From Campylorhamphus procurvoides (Eukaryota; Chordata; Aves; Passeriformes; Dendrocolaptidae): DNA of 64,000 nt. Numbering within the stretch: the first letter of the stretch is position 1; each line of letters starts with the position of its first letter. This document shows positions 49,701 through 63,240 of the stretch, in pieces. The notes beneath the pieces are model-generated. The model saw only the letters and a list, made by a program, of their open reading frames with translations. It ran no database searches and was not told where the DNA came from. The stretch spans positions 1,426,001-1,490,000 of the forward strand of contig WBMV01004888.1 of NCBI GenBank assembly GCA_013396655.1. Direction: 5' to 3'. Made by a program: the position numbers and the translations under genes.

Positions 49701-52700
49701 AGGAACAGCAACATAATTCTGTAGATTGAAATTGAGCCCGTGACACAGCCTGGCCCTTATGGGTCAATTATTTAGCTGTCATGAATAACTGATGGTCTGT
49801 CTGAAGTGGCCAGAAACCTTTTGGTTATGCCTTGATCTACAAAGCCCAAGACTTAAGAGAACAAAGAATTTGGGAGTCTAAAATGTGGTCTCTCTTGTCC
49901 CTTAAAAGTCTTACATAGCTCCCCCTTTCAAGAGCCAAGATCAATTTCTCTTAGCTGACCAACCCACTACTTGGTTTTAGCTGCATTTCTGTAGATTCCT
50001 CTTTATTCTTGTCTTCTGCTGCCAAAGGTTTGTTCTGCCTTTTAACTTGTTTACCTGTCTGTTATTTTGGATCCAGTTATGTTGTATTCTCCTTGGTTTC
50101 TTTTCACCAAGATTTGCTTTTGAGCCTGTGCTTACCTTGCTCCTTGCTTGATGGTCTTTGAATGTCCCTGACCACTGCAATACTTGAGGCCATCATTATG
50201 GTTCAGACTTCTGGCCTCAACAGCATCTTGATCAAAGAATAGAGTTCTCTTTGGGGTTAGAAAGTCCTCATTCAGCTGTGATGACTGAACTTTTCTCACC
50301 ATATCTACCTGACAATGATCCTTACTGCAAATCTACAGAAGTCATATTGACTAAAATGGGTCAAAACAAGAGAGCAGAAAAATGAAGGGCACTTGAAATA
50401 GTTAGGAATTAGATGAAAGGCCCATATGATCCAAGAAGATGCATCCCATCTTTTTTCTAGCTGTCAGTTCTGGCAAATAGTTTGTGTAACTAAGTCTCAG
50501 AAGCCAAAAAACTGAGCATCTTTTTTGTGTGTGTGTCATCCTGTCCTTGTTAATGTAATCCCTGTGCTTTGAATGTTATGATTATTTATTATTAAACTAA
50601 CAAAAACATTGTGTGAGTCTGTCAGGCTTTCAGGAATAGCTTGCACTCTTGCACATGCCTTTCCCTTATGTACAGTTTGGCACCTTCTAACGCATTGTTT
50701 TTGTCTGTGCTTATTTTAAACTGAGAAGCTTGAAGAAACAGTTACGGGGGGAAAAGGAAACCAGTTATTTATAGTATCAAGCAGTTAAGCTTTCAGGATG
50801 GTTATAAGCATGTTTTGTAGCAAGCAGTGCCCTAATTCTGTAAGCAATTAAGGATGTCCTGCATCTGACACATTAGGCAAGGGATGCTCTTGGCCCGGTC
50901 TCCCGCAAGTCATCAGGGTTGTCTTTGAAAGGACACTTACACTCAGAACAGATGTGTGAGCTATGAGTCTGGGCTTGGGCATCGCTGGAAGTACCTCATG
51001 ATCTTCTAAGACCCATCTGGGTGGCTCAGCATAGCTGGCAACTTCATATGGTGTCAGGATGGTGAGCCCACAGGGAGGAGAGCACCTTCTACACAGTCTG
51101 GACAGACAAAATGTTCTGTGGACTGAAGAAGGACTTCCCAAAAGGTGTCTCATGTGGGGACATTTGCAGAGATGAGGCTTAGCTGAGGAGATACAGGGCT
51201 ACATTATGCTGTCAAAATGCAGAACATTGCAGGTAGCTTCTGAGGTTTAAAAGGAAGATAGTTGCCATAAGAAAGAATCTACAGACACTTCACAGGAAAT
51301 GCTCATTAGTTCTATAATGTTAGATAGGTTTTAGCCATCAGTGATTTTTCTTTCCTGTTTTTTTTTCACCTTCCAGCACAAATTTATCTTTTTTTTCATA
51401 GGAAATGTTTTGCTAGGATGCTCTACACATGTGTGCTGAAGGGAAGTTACTGTTCAAATGATCCTGTTAGCACTGGGAAGAAATGCTGATCCTGACAGAC
51501 ACTTTGATGTGCTAAACTAAATCCCAGCAGGCACAGGCACCAGGAGGGGCCCTGCAAAAACACGACAGGCAGATAGTTATAATTGGCCAGATTTTTTATT
51601 GTAATATATCAATATTTGATAAGCAATAAACATTTCCTCTGATCTCACTCTTGCTTCATAAGACTAGAAATGAAGGTAGGATGGGATTTGTCAAAGCTCA
51701 CTGCGCTAGTCTCAATATCTTTTTGGACTCAATGATAAAGTGCCCTGTAGCACCAGTGGGAGGTGAGCTATGTCATCAGTAAACAGTTTTTACAGCCTAC
51801 TGGTTATAGGTACTAGGAAAATGTAGGACTTGGAACTCTGTTTTACCAGCGGGTATCAGTTGTGGCTTCATTTCACAGTGGCAGGAATGAATGTTGTGTT
51901 GATAAAATATTTGAGAGAAATGCCAAATCAGCATTGGAAAGCACTTTTAACAGGGATGGTAGATTGAAAGTTAGTTTTGGCTTTTCACAATTATTATTTA
52001 TACATTTATCATGCATTACGGTCCATGCTAAGACCTTCAAATGTTCATCATTACATGAGGCAGCTGTAGCAAAGTTTCATACTTGCCATGCAAACATATC
52101 ATGGGCTTCTGATCAGTTCCACAAGGTCTTCCTGAATTGTAGGTTTAAAGAACCGTATTCCAGACATATCATAGGACTTTTATTCTCATCATCTAGGCTA
52201 TGTTGGACATGGAGCTACAACTGTGGCATTTTAAAAGAGAAAATTCAATAAAAAAATTTGATAAAATTTCTGCCTTGTATAGGGTGTCCTTGAAGAGGGT
52301 TTTCTTTCCAGCCAGCTCCTTTTTGTTATGTTCTGGTTGCAAAAAGAACCACAGAGACCCTTTCCTTCTTCAAATATTTTGTGTCTGTCACTTCAGTGCC
52401 TCTTGGACTTTACTTGCCACTCAGGGCTCAGCTTGCCAATACCTCTTTGCCCTGTGGTAGCAACCCCTTGTCATTCCCAGCCTTTTTCAGAGAGGAGGAA
52501 AGACTCAGAAAATAGCAATTGTATCTTAGCAAAAGAACATGTCCCTCTCTGTTTCCCATATCAGCTTTTTGGAGGATAGAGGGTAATGAAAATCATTCTA
52601 ACCCATGTAATCCATTGCAGACCTGCTCATGGTGAGGAACAGGTTTAATTATCTTAGTGGCTGGTTTTTCATTCATCAGTTATCTAGGAGAGATTATGAC

Positions 52701-53063
52701 TATTCAAGAATTAATAGTTGTCATATATGATGTGTATTTTAGTCTGACTTCTGCCTTATAGCTAATGGTTCAAATACCTAACATACAGCAAGTTGTTTTG
52801 TGGTTTGTGATAAGTTGTATAGTGCCTGACTTTTTTTCCCTTTGAAAAGATGCGATTTTTTGAGCTAAGAAAAGGATGCAAATAAATCCCATGTAATCAT
52901 GCAATTAATCAGCTACAAATATATATGGTTTCAAAAATGTTCACAGGATTTTTATTTCTTCTTGTGTGCTGCTGAACAACTTACCTGTGCATTAATAAAC
53001 ACTGGACACAAGTTTTAGAAGCAAATTCAGAGATTTATTTCAGCAAACATTAGCCCATTCTCA
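46720..53063. other. Unique non-coding sequence
   Basis: No gene or transposon is recognised. A minus-strand donor (CAAG before gtaagc, complement of 50131-50139) has only a weak acceptor upstream. The 129-codon plus frame at 51862-52251 matches no known domain. A mildly CpG-richer spot lies near 49485-49575. Confidence 0.5.
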
Positions 53064-53093
53064 CTTTTTCTTTTTTATCTCTCTCCCCGTCAG

Positions 53094-53189
53094 GTCCTAA
53101 CCACAGCTCCCCAAGATGAAGCAGGCTATTTTAAAATAATTAAAAGTTTCTGCTTTTGCATGGCTTCCACTGACACCACATCTGCTTGA
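53094..53189 (+). other. Strong splice acceptor with short terminal open frame (unproven)
   Basis: The pyrimidine tract at 53061-53090 (ctttttcttttttatctctc and on to cag) is the strongest acceptor noticed in the window. The first frame after it is open for 31 codons, beginning VLTTAPQDEAGYFKIIKSF, and ends at TGA 53187-53189. A possible ATGG/gtaagg donor lies far downstream near 53511. No nearby AATAAA confirms a 3' end. It could be a last exon or a decoy. Confidence 0.15.
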
Positions 53190-53199
53190 GCATGGTAGG

Positions 53200-56100
53200 A
53201 AACAGCTTCAAGCCAATTAAAAGGAGATGGGTGCATCGTGCAGCTCCCTTCTCTCTTGGTGAACTTTTGACCAAGAGGGCATTGTATTGATGAATTTCAT
53301 TTCTTCCTAATCTGCTTGTTCTCTGCTTGATAGCTTGGAGCTTTGCTCTCTTCTGTTTCAGTACAATGACCCTGCTCTTGAGAAAGCTGCAAGTTCGAAG
53401 CAAAGATTTCAAGTTATTACAAGATGTTGAGCAGACAGATCTCTTCTTGGCTGTCTGCAAAATGTTGTCTGAAAGTTGAGAAGGGCTCTCACCCCACAGA
53501 AGAAGAAATGGTAAGGCAGTATTTCACAGCTTTTAAGGCAGTAACAAAGAAAGAGTTTCACTCAGCACTACATCACTAAATGGACTCAGTTCTTCAGGGT
53601 GAATATGTGGAAGGATAAAAATAACTACACCCAGGGGCTGCATTAGTAAAAAACACACGTGCTATGTGGCTTTTAAGAGCTGGCCTTCTGGCAGGTGCTC
53701 ATGTGCTGGTCAGACAAGTCAGAGGTCCCTTTACGAGTAACTCTATGATGACTAAAGGATGTTTCTGTAGAATTCTGTTTCTGGAATGGTGCCATAGGTG
53801 CTTTTGCAGAACAGTCAAGTTGCCATTATGCCAACCTTCATGCCTGTTCTGTAATGGCTTGAGCAAAGTCTAGGGAACAGGGCCAAGAGTGCAGTGTTGT
53901 AGGATCCTCTCTCCAGACGGTTCACTATGACACCAGTCAGACAGGATTGGTTTGCTTTATGGCCTTGAGCATAGATCAACAAAGAATGTTGGCCTCAAAT
54001 AGATGTTCCTTTGATAAGGAAAGGTTTCTTTCTTATTTTTGCTAGTACTTGCATGTTAGATGTTAATTAAGACATGCAACAGCAGAACAGGGCCACAGAT
54101 CACTTCTTGTGACGTAGAGGATGATGATGAGAGGAAAGCAGTTTATATATCCTTCAGGAGAGAAAACCAGAGCAACAAAAAATTGATCTTCTTATACATA
54201 GCTACAAGGAAAATCCTGACACCTACATCTTCATATTGGAAAAGTCCTTTGCTGTTCGGAGACCGTACATTAAGGATCTAAGTGACAGGTGGAAGTAACA
54301 TTCCGAAACTAGTACACCATGAATTTCCATTTCCTTAGGAATTTAATATTTATAAAGTAGCTTAGCTTTGAATTGCTATGACAGTATCACAGCATTAAAG
54401 ACTTGCCTGTCCTGATAATATAAATGTAACTGCTTTCCCCAAGAGCATTTTTGACTGGTACCTGTTCCAGACTATTTTATTTTTTCTTAAGTTATGACAC
54501 TTTCCACACATACAGAATGTGTCTTTGTTGCATGGAAAGGAAGTAAGCATGACCTTTATCAAATAAAAAATATTCACTGCTTCTGAACAAAGAGTAAGTG
54601 TGGATGAAATAGAGAGACTTGTGTTTACACAATATCTGGAAGACAAATACTGACCAAATCTTTTTATCACCACTACACCACCCTGAGTTAATTGGAATGA
54701 CAAAATGACATCACAAAATCTCATCAAAGGGATTTAGAGATGTCAGTCTCAGTTTCTAAACTTCCAGTGAATTTGGCACCTAATTTTTTTACCCAGTCTT
54801 TCAGACTTTCAAGTTAATAGAAAAGAAATAATGGAATGGATAGGATAATTTAGGAAAAGATTGTCTTTGAAACCGTATTATCCAATAAATCACCCTCTGT
54901 GGGAGAAAACAATAGAGTGGAACCTTGACTTTACCAGTTGGATAAAGATAAGTATTCAGACAGAGACAACTAAAGCTTAGGAAGATAATAGCTTGTCCAT
55001 TGGGGCAATGTTGCCAATTAATGCTAATAGCAGCATATAGATCTCCTCAGTATTGCCATAGGACATGCTGGGAATATTGTTAACACCTGTGTGGCCATTT
55101 GTTATTAAGGAATTGGAAAGGCAAAAAGCAATGAGAGCAAGCACGAGAGAGAAAGGATAAACTTCTCACTGGAGGTAAAAGGGTTTCCTCTTATTTAAAT
55201 AAGTAGCATCTTTTCAGGTCCAAAACAGAGTAAGTATGTCTACATTTATTTATTCTCTGTCTACTTCACAGTCATGCCACATTTTGAAACCCAAAATCTG
55301 AAGAGATTTTGCCAAGAAAAAAGTATCATTTATGCTCCTTACTACACATGGCTTGAATAGTTTGTTAGTGTTACTACTTCTTTCTTGTAACTCTGTTAGT
55401 GTTTCGGAAAAAGACAACTGTCTATTCCTCACCTGGACAACTCCATAGTAGGAAAAAAATGGATAACATCCTGTAGGCTGTGATTTGAGGAAAATCTTAG
55501 CTCAGCTCAGCTTCTCTGTTTGACACTAAAGGAAAAAGGTCTTCCATAGTATCATTCCTTCTAGGTAAAGGAAGATTGTGCCCAGAGCTAGTTATTAGGA
55601 CTGACTGTAAAAGTGTTTTAGGGTTTTTTCAGCATAGATTATTTTTCCCCCATGAAAAACTATGTATTAGAATGTTCTAGTGGAAAACAAAAATATTTCG
55701 GCTTAAATCCATAAAGAAATTAATTTATAAATACTTATCTTTTGTCTTTTCTAAATTGCAATTCTGGATTAAACAGAAAGGTTCAGTTACACAAATTACC
55801 TGTCTCAATCTATGTGGCCACCCTTGATGACTCCTGGGTGGTGGGCAAAGGTCAGTGGAATCATGAACATCCTGACCTTGGTACATCATATAAACTAGCT
55901 TAGAGCTTTTTCAACAGAAAAGAATGACAACCCACAGCATTTGAACCATAGGGTGTCAAAAACATACCCAAATCATTGCCAAATACACAAGTTTTCTGGT
56001 TTGATTAAAACACCCAGTTTTCACTGACTGGTTTCTCCATGGAGCAGAGAGGGAAGTAAAATTCAGGGGGAACAGGGTGCTATTTGTGATCAGTAATATC

Positions 56101-57400
56101 TACTTAAGTTTGTCAAGTGATACATATAGGTGCTTTTGCATTTATTATTATCTGATTGATGTAGAAATACCATGAAAGCACTAACAGAGCATGCCTTGTA
56201 TCAGTACAGTAGCAGCTGCAACAGCATTGCAAAGGCAGGGGTGAGTTTTAGAGTGCTGCCAATAAAGTCTCTTCATCTCAAGTTTGGGCTGACAGAACCT
56301 TCTGACTTGCACAGCAATCTTTTCAAAAGGAGCCTCTGAAATAAGACTCACAATTCATGTTTTCTGGAAGAATCCATGTGACTCCTGGTTTCAGTCCATT
56401 CTCAAAATCAAGGTCAGCAATTGAAAAGCATTCCAACTAAAAGGATTCCAGCTGAGAAATAACAGCATAAAGTCCAGGTTACAAAGGTAAATGCACTGGT
56501 CTGACTGATAGACTGATGGTGAGAGGTGCTCTCCCTTCTAGCCTGTGTTTCAGTGTTTGCTTCTGGCCTGAACCATGCAAAAGTAAATCGACTGCCTGAG
56601 GGGCAGTGGGGATGTTCTTTCTCTCAACAAGCCCCGTGTTTCCTTCTGCCCTGTGTGTGTCCATGAGCAGAGGGGGGATCTGACTGCAGGTGGAAGGTTT
56701 TGCAGGGATGGCAGTGCATGTGTGTTTGTAAAGGTCCATGGCCTCAGTCTTCCACTACTAAATCTAGTGATGAGCAGATTGGTCCAACCACAAGCAAAAG
56801 GCAGGGTCTGACAAAACATCACTAGGGAGCTCTTATTGATGTATGTCCTTTTTACTAAGTCTTACAAAGAGATGACTTTACCAGGGTGCTGACCACAAGC
56901 TTGAGAAGACTGAACATGTCCACTTGCACCACTAATGTGAGCAGCACCAAGCAACACCACGGCTAATTGGCTTCCCAGTCCACCGCTTAGCCATCCTGGT
57001 AGGTAAGGTTGTCCTTCATCCTCCTGCTATTACCCTTTTCTCAATTTCATTTCTGGGCTCTGGTTTGAGAACAAAGCTTGCACCATTAATTAGGAATGAA
57101 ACCCCACCCAAATCAATTACAACAAATCAAATTACTCTTAGGACAAAAATGCAGCAATGACTATTGCAGTGAAATATATGAGAAAGCTGTCTTGCCAGTT
57201 CAGTATTTATAGTGGCCAGCAGCCACTGTAAATTCCCCAGTATAACAGGAAACAAACAGCACGTGTGAAATGATCTCATCTCAACAGGGTGCTGATTTTA
57301 TGAGCGGCTCTGTTGGTGCTTATCTTCAGACACGTAGCTAGATCTACTGAACATAGCGGGATTCAGTTCCTGAGACAGCAGGAAGAGAAGAACCTTGAAT
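53200..57400. other. Unique non-coding sequence
   Basis: Nothing gene-like is supported. At 55218-55229 a 12-nt segment sits between an acceptor and a gtaagt donor. That is too little to call. Minus-strand frames near 56479-56822 are open only through local GC content. Confidence 0.5.
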
Positions 57401-57537
57401 AAAAGTGGGGGTGAGGGGAGGGGGAAGGAAAAGGAAGCAGGAAATTGTCAGGGAAAATTAAAAAAGGGGGGGGCAAAAAGATCCTTTTTGTGGTTTTTAT
57501 TTTGGTTTTGTTTAATTCCCTTGCTGCCNCCCCCTTT
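57401..57537. repeat. Purine-rich tract, G8 run, then T/C-rich tract with one ambiguous base
   Basis: A near-continuous purine stretch (gtgggggtgaggggaggggg) leads to a G8 run, then T/G-rich and finally C-rich sequence. The C-rich part includes the only ambiguous base (n at 57529). The two halves are partly complementary in composition. Such tracts are hard to sequence, which probably explains the unresolved base. Confidence 0.8.
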
Positions 57538-57539
57538 GG

Positions 57540-60500
57540 AATAAGATGTACTGGACCATACTAGCACCACTTTTACAAGCAAACTGTGGCTTTGGTGTTC
57601 TCTCATTTGCTTGGGAATCATTCAGAAGGGTAAAGCAACCCATCAGCATGGAACTGTGTGGGTATGCCCCTGGATGCTGCTGTAAGACTACATGCATGAC
57701 CGATGGATCCCAGAGGTCACATCTGTAGTCTGAGAGTAAGGGAGGCCCCAACATGGCTTGTGATGGAGGGGAAGGGGCAAGCTCAGGCTTGAGACAGAAA
57801 TGAACATTTTGGAGGACCACAATCTGTGATGGAGCAGACACAACCTGGAAGCGATAGAGGAGATGGGAATTTACCATTGCTTTGAGCCATAGGTATTGAC
57901 TGGCCCAGATAATAGAATATAGGATCTAGTGTAAGGCTTCAGACTTAGGTCTATGCTCAAAGCAATGCATAGGATGAGGTATAGGTGGTATAGATGCTAC
58001 TATTCAGGTCCCCTAGGGGCTTTCATTCACATAGAAATACAACCACCAGGAGATAACATTAAAAAAAAAAAACAAACGGTTTAAAGTATTTTACAGATCT
58101 TTGAGGGTGAAATATTCCAACAATGAACCATTTTCAAGTCCATCTGATTGCTGACTTCTCAAATGCCTCTCTTATTAAGGGAGAAAAGGCAAAGAAAGAC
58201 AGAGAAGAGATGAGCAGGGCTCTCTGCAAGAGACAGTGAATTCGGGCAAAGGTGGGAGTACAGGGAGAAAGGAAAAGAAAGCAAGCAGGCTCTTGCAAAG
58301 GGACTGAGGTGGTGCTGGGATGCCAGGGATGGCTGAGGGGTGTTGGTACAGAAACACTGGGACTTATACCTGCAAATATGAGAGCCAGATGAAATAGGGT
58401 TGTGTTACCACAGGGAATTTCTGAAGCTTTTCATCAGGAGTGTGTTCTTAGCAGCCCTGAAAATATGGCTAGACTGAAGCAGACGACAGCAAGCATAAAT
58501 CAACAGAGGGCAACTAATTAACAATAGTGAGGGACACAGACCAGTATTTCAGCTGTTGTAAGGTGCTGTGGTTGTTCTAGTCAGGGAGTTGAGACATAGT
58601 GATGAATTGATACTATTTCAAAAGTTTCCTTGCTTTTCTTCATATGTCTGCTGGGATGGGCTGGTCTAACCTCTCTGACAGGCTTTCTGAAAAGTAAATG
58701 ACTTGGGGGGGCTCTGCCTATGTGGAGGGGAAAATAATCTTTCCCTCTAGAGAAGGACTCTGAAAAAGAATTTTTTAAAGTGTGTTGAAGATACGAGGTT
58801 GCTGTGAAATTGCTTTCTATATCTGAGTCCCTCCTGTCCCTCCCCAAGAACATCTATCTGAACTGGTCAGATTGACACATTAAAGTGAGGCGGCAGATGC
58901 CTCAGGATAGTGGTTTCATGAGACATGGGGCCCAAGAAGAGTCAGGAGACCAGTGTTGAGCTTTCTTTGGGGCATGTGCCTTGTTAGATACCAAAGAATT
59001 AAGTCATAGGGTAAAGCCCTGATGTCTCTCCTTCTCAAATAGAAGCAGAGGAAGATCTGCTTTTCTGAGAGAAAAAAATTAAAAAAATCAAGATTAAAGA
59101 GAGAATGCTGGAAAAGGTGTGGGTCATCTTCCTCAAAGTTTCTTCCCATGTCTGAGAGAAAGTGAGAAAGGATGCATGACTTTCCTTGAACAGTAATGCC
59201 TAGGAGCCTCAGAAAAAGCTCTCATTTAATTTTTTGTTCATACTTCAGATGGCTGCAACTTTCAGGAGACTTTGAACATCCTTTAAAGGAATGTGTTTAT
59301 CAAGGACAGGCTGTTTTACCAGGTTTGGGATTTTTTGTGAGATAGGGAGGAACAGTGTCTAGAGGATGAGATATGCTGGGGATTTTAAGGAACAGTTGGA
59401 CAGAATGCCAGTAATGCTCACAAGTGCAGTTGCTAAATGCACATAAATATTTGTAGAAGAACATCAGACTAATAAACACAAAGTGCTTGTTTGTTTCTCT
59501 TATTTTATAAACAAAGAACACTGAAGAAAAATTAACATGATTGGAGGAAATAAGGAGATGAACTTGAACAGCTTGCTGCAGTAAATGGATTTTGTCAGCT
59601 TTAAAGTATGTGCCAGTGACACTTCAGGTATAAATGAGGACTTGAGAAGCTCTTAAATCTGAAGATGAAAGCTGATGAAACGTGATATTCTTCCTGTATT
59701 TAAATTAGGCTTAGCAACCCCTAGATCACTTAAACCCTATCTGATCCATCATTTCCATGTCTTAGTAGTCCTTAATTTCTCACGCTATTTTGAAGGAATT
59801 GATTGCTATTGTCCTGTTAAACACCTTCTCTGAATTATTTTTTGGGTTAACATTGTTAGTCTTGGATGCAGGATCCAGGATGCAGGATGCAGATCAAGAT
59901 ATCTGCATGAAGACAAAAAATGACCATATTTTGCAAACTACAAATAGAGAGAAACCTCATCTTCAGTGTAAACATTTCAAAATAATTTGATAACAACTTT
60001 CTTCACTAAAACAAACAAATAGGCAAGCCAACTCAAATATTGTACTACATGCATATTGCCTCTGTATGATACTTTTATGAGGAACTGGGTACTGAAGGTT
60101 TTTCGAACTTGCTCTATTAAGTTCTGTTCAGTTTGGGTTTCACTGGTTGTGAGACCTTTTGTTTTTTGCAGATATTTTCTTTGCATCCGTAACACTATTC
60201 ATGTTTCTGAGGAGAGACAAGGAGGGGGTAAATATCTGGTACAACCTAAATGACTACACTGTTATTTGGTACACATTAAAAGCCTGAAGATTTTCAGCAT
60301 GCAGTGAATAGATCAACGTGTATTAGAAGCAGAAAGAGCCTCCCTGGTTATCCAGGCTCATTCCTGCAGGCTTTAAGTTGTTAGTGATTCAGCTACCTGT
60401 CCTTCTGGTTGGAGTTATTTTTCCCCTCTTGCAATTAAGTCAGGACACAGGACTATTTGAAAGACAACACTTTTTCACAAATTTATGGAGACAAATGCAT

Positions 60501-62759
60501 GTAGGTTGATTGAGAGTGTGTTTGAGTAGGCTTCTCGGGCTGCAGATGCTGCACACAGAGATCACAGCCTGCCCTGTTTAATGCTTTCTCCCACCTGGAC
60601 GTCACTATATCTTCTGCCCTGCTTTGACCAAGAGAAATATGGTTAACAAAAGGTGGCAACTCAGACTGTGCTTAGCTGCAGAATTGTCTTTGTCTGAGAC
60701 TGGCCAGGGAATATTCATCTCACCTGAGTTGCTCAGTTGGCAGGTCTGGAGGTGGGGAGTCCACAGCAGGGAACAGCAGTGGCTGCCCCAGCAGGGAGAA
60801 GGAAAGTGGATGAAGGGTTGTAACCTTTCCAGATAGCAGAGTTTCTGCCAAGAATCAATGTGCAAATAGGTCCCACTGCCATGTCCATGTCCACCCTTCT
60901 TTCGAGGCAAACAACTGTGAATTCCCAACAAGAGGCAATTTTTCATATAAGCATATGCAAATCTGCCTGCCAAGAGGGCGAAAGGAAACTTTCCCTATTA
61001 AATCCTTACCTGGCAGTAGAATCTGTCTAAAGCACTGGCCTGTTGTCTCCAGAGAAACATATCTCTCTCTCAGCTAAATAAAACACAGGGCAGAGCTTGG
61101 GCCATTGTTTGGATCTGAAGCACTTGGTATTAGACCTTTTAATCTGGGTATGAAAAGGAGGCTGCCCATTTAGAAACGACAAACTCCTAGGCTTGGTCCA
61201 CATCTTAAGAGTTACTTTGCCCCACCCACTAGCTTTCTGACCCCTGAATATTGCTGTCTTCCAGGTGAACTGGTTAAAAGTTTAAGTTGTTGGAAATAAA
61301 AGGACAGGACACTCCTGCTGCTTAGCATGGGCTTTCTGCCCAACTTATGGTCTCAAGAGAAACTGCAGCAGGTATCCTTTGCCTGTGTGACAGAGAGATG
61401 GTAGAGCTGAGATGCTCTTGGGCCTGATGAATGCAACTGGAGCACCAAAGATAACTGAGAATTTTCACCTTTCTACTCTCTGTAGGTATCTCTCCCAATG
61501 CTGTAGCGAGAGCTTAAAGCTGGGCTAGATGAACTGAGTTTATGGAGGGTCAAGATTTAATGTTTAGCCCAGCACAGGGCATCTAGCCATGTTCTTTGCT
61601 CTGTGGCCCTTTTCTAACTACTGGAGCCATTCAGTAAGATACTTACTAAAATTATTAGCTTAGAGCTCCTCTGTTACAGACTAGTCCTAGGAGAAGTCTT
61701 TTATTTGCAGTTGCTTAACATTAACAAACAAATTACCTGTCCCTGCTCTTTGCAATGATAATCCAACAGGAGGGACAGTATTTGCCATAAACTAGTTCTG
61801 TACTGCTTGCTTTCAGTAAGACTTCTATCAGATTAAAAGACGAAATGAGGTTTTGCTCTGTCAGCAGGAGGTAAAAGAAACTGGCTTGTAAACAATGAAC
61901 AGTTATGCAGGGAATTAACTTCCAAGGAGAGGACAAACTCTTTCGGAATATAACCAGACGGAAATTAATGCCAGGCAGATGTATAAGGTTTCTTACAACC
62001 ACATCCAAGTCAACCAGAATGCTTGATTTCCCTTGTTCATTTTGCAGTTGAAATAGAAGTTTGTACTTATTTTCCAGCAAAATTTTAATGTGTCAAGTGC
62101 CTGCTCAGTATAAGCACATGGATTTTATGGCCTTCACAGTACCGCTGTTACTTTTTTTTTTTCTGTTTTAAGAGTGAAGGAAAGAGGGAAATTGTGAAGA
62201 AGGAGGCTAATTAGAGAAAATGGGCTTAATTTGGAAGCCACAGGTACCCCTTTTATAAGCTTTTGTTGAGCTTGTGCCCACAGTAAATTTATACAAGCTT
62301 TGGAGAGATGGTAAATCTCTGTTTGCTATGGCCTGCTTTAAATGGGGAGCTTTCAGCACTACTCTGCTGACGGCTAAGGGCACAGATGAGGTAATAAAAC
62401 CAACAAGTCCTGGGAAATGCCCACTCAGCTGGGAGAAACATTTCCTTCAATCCCTTGGTTTTTTGGATCCATATAAAATAGCTTTTATTGTTTAAATAAT
62501 ATGTAAGGTAGCTCCATCACTGTGGGTTCAAAAAGCGCTGTTTGGAGGCTTGGTTCCTCAGCTCTCTGCTGCCTTCTGCCTCTCCAGTTCAGCATTTCAG
62601 ATCCCTTTTGAAAAGACTGTCATTTGTTATCACAATTTCATCTTGCCTGTCCTGAACCAGCTTAATTCTGGGAGGTTTCATTGAAGAGAATTGAATGCTG
62701 ACCAAACTGAACTGCCCCAATTTAATGAAGCTGGACCTGTATATACTTCTCAACTCAAT
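57540..62759. other. Unique non-coding sequence
   Basis: No gene or transposon is recognised. A T-rich run at 62151-62165 and an A12 run near 58062 are the only simple tracts apart from the 7-bp repeat listed separately. Confidence 0.5.
59864..59891 (+). repeat. Four-copy 7-bp tandem repeat
   Basis: The unit ggatgca occurs four times in direct succession, the second copy carrying a one-base change (ggatcca). It is a minisatellite-type short array. Confidence 0.9.
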
Positions 62760-62900
62760 GGGAGTCACTTAGGTGAATTGCTATTAAAACAGTAAAAATC
62801 AAAGCAATGTAATCACGTTTACAGATTGTAGTTATATTTGATGGAGGTATCTAATTAGACCACCAGGATGTAATATTGTGGCTTGCACAGTGCTGAGGCT
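62760..62900. promoter_or_regulatory. Candidate conserved regulatory element
   Basis: This AT-rich, non-repetitive stretch holds a cluster of possible binding words (atcaaagcaatgtaatcacg, ttatatttgatgg, tctaattagacc). The grouping resembles TCF/homeodomain-rich enhancers, but conservation could not be assessed. Confidence 0.12.
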
Positions 62901-63210
62901 GAGCATGAGCAAGCTCTCACAGCCCCACTTTTCTACAAGGTCAGTTTACATTGAATGTGAGATGGGTTTATGGGCTCCTCTCTGGCACAGGCTCACCAAA
63001 AAGGACTGCTGAGAGCAGGTCACATTGCAATGTCCCACTACTGCTAGCAGAAATGTGTGCTTCCACCCCACATAGGGACAGGAATAATCTGGCATGATCT
63101 GGAACCTCAAAACAAGGCTACCTCTTCACCCAGCCTGTCCAAACTACACAGCAAGCACTTGATCAAGAGAGATGAGAAATACCTCTCACTTGCAGGAGCT
63201 TCAGCTGGAG

Positions 63211-63240
63211 GGTGGATGGCCCAGGACGGTGGATGGCCCA
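63211..63240 (+). repeat. 13-bp direct repeat, 17-bp period
   Basis: The word ggtggatggccca occurs exactly at 63211-63223 and 63228-63240, separated by ggac. It is a local duplication in otherwise unique sequence. Confidence 0.9.

Noticed and set aside
55218..55229. 12-nt microexon between ttttcag and gtaagt
   Set aside because: Too short to carry coding evidence, and decoy splice pairs at this spacing are common.
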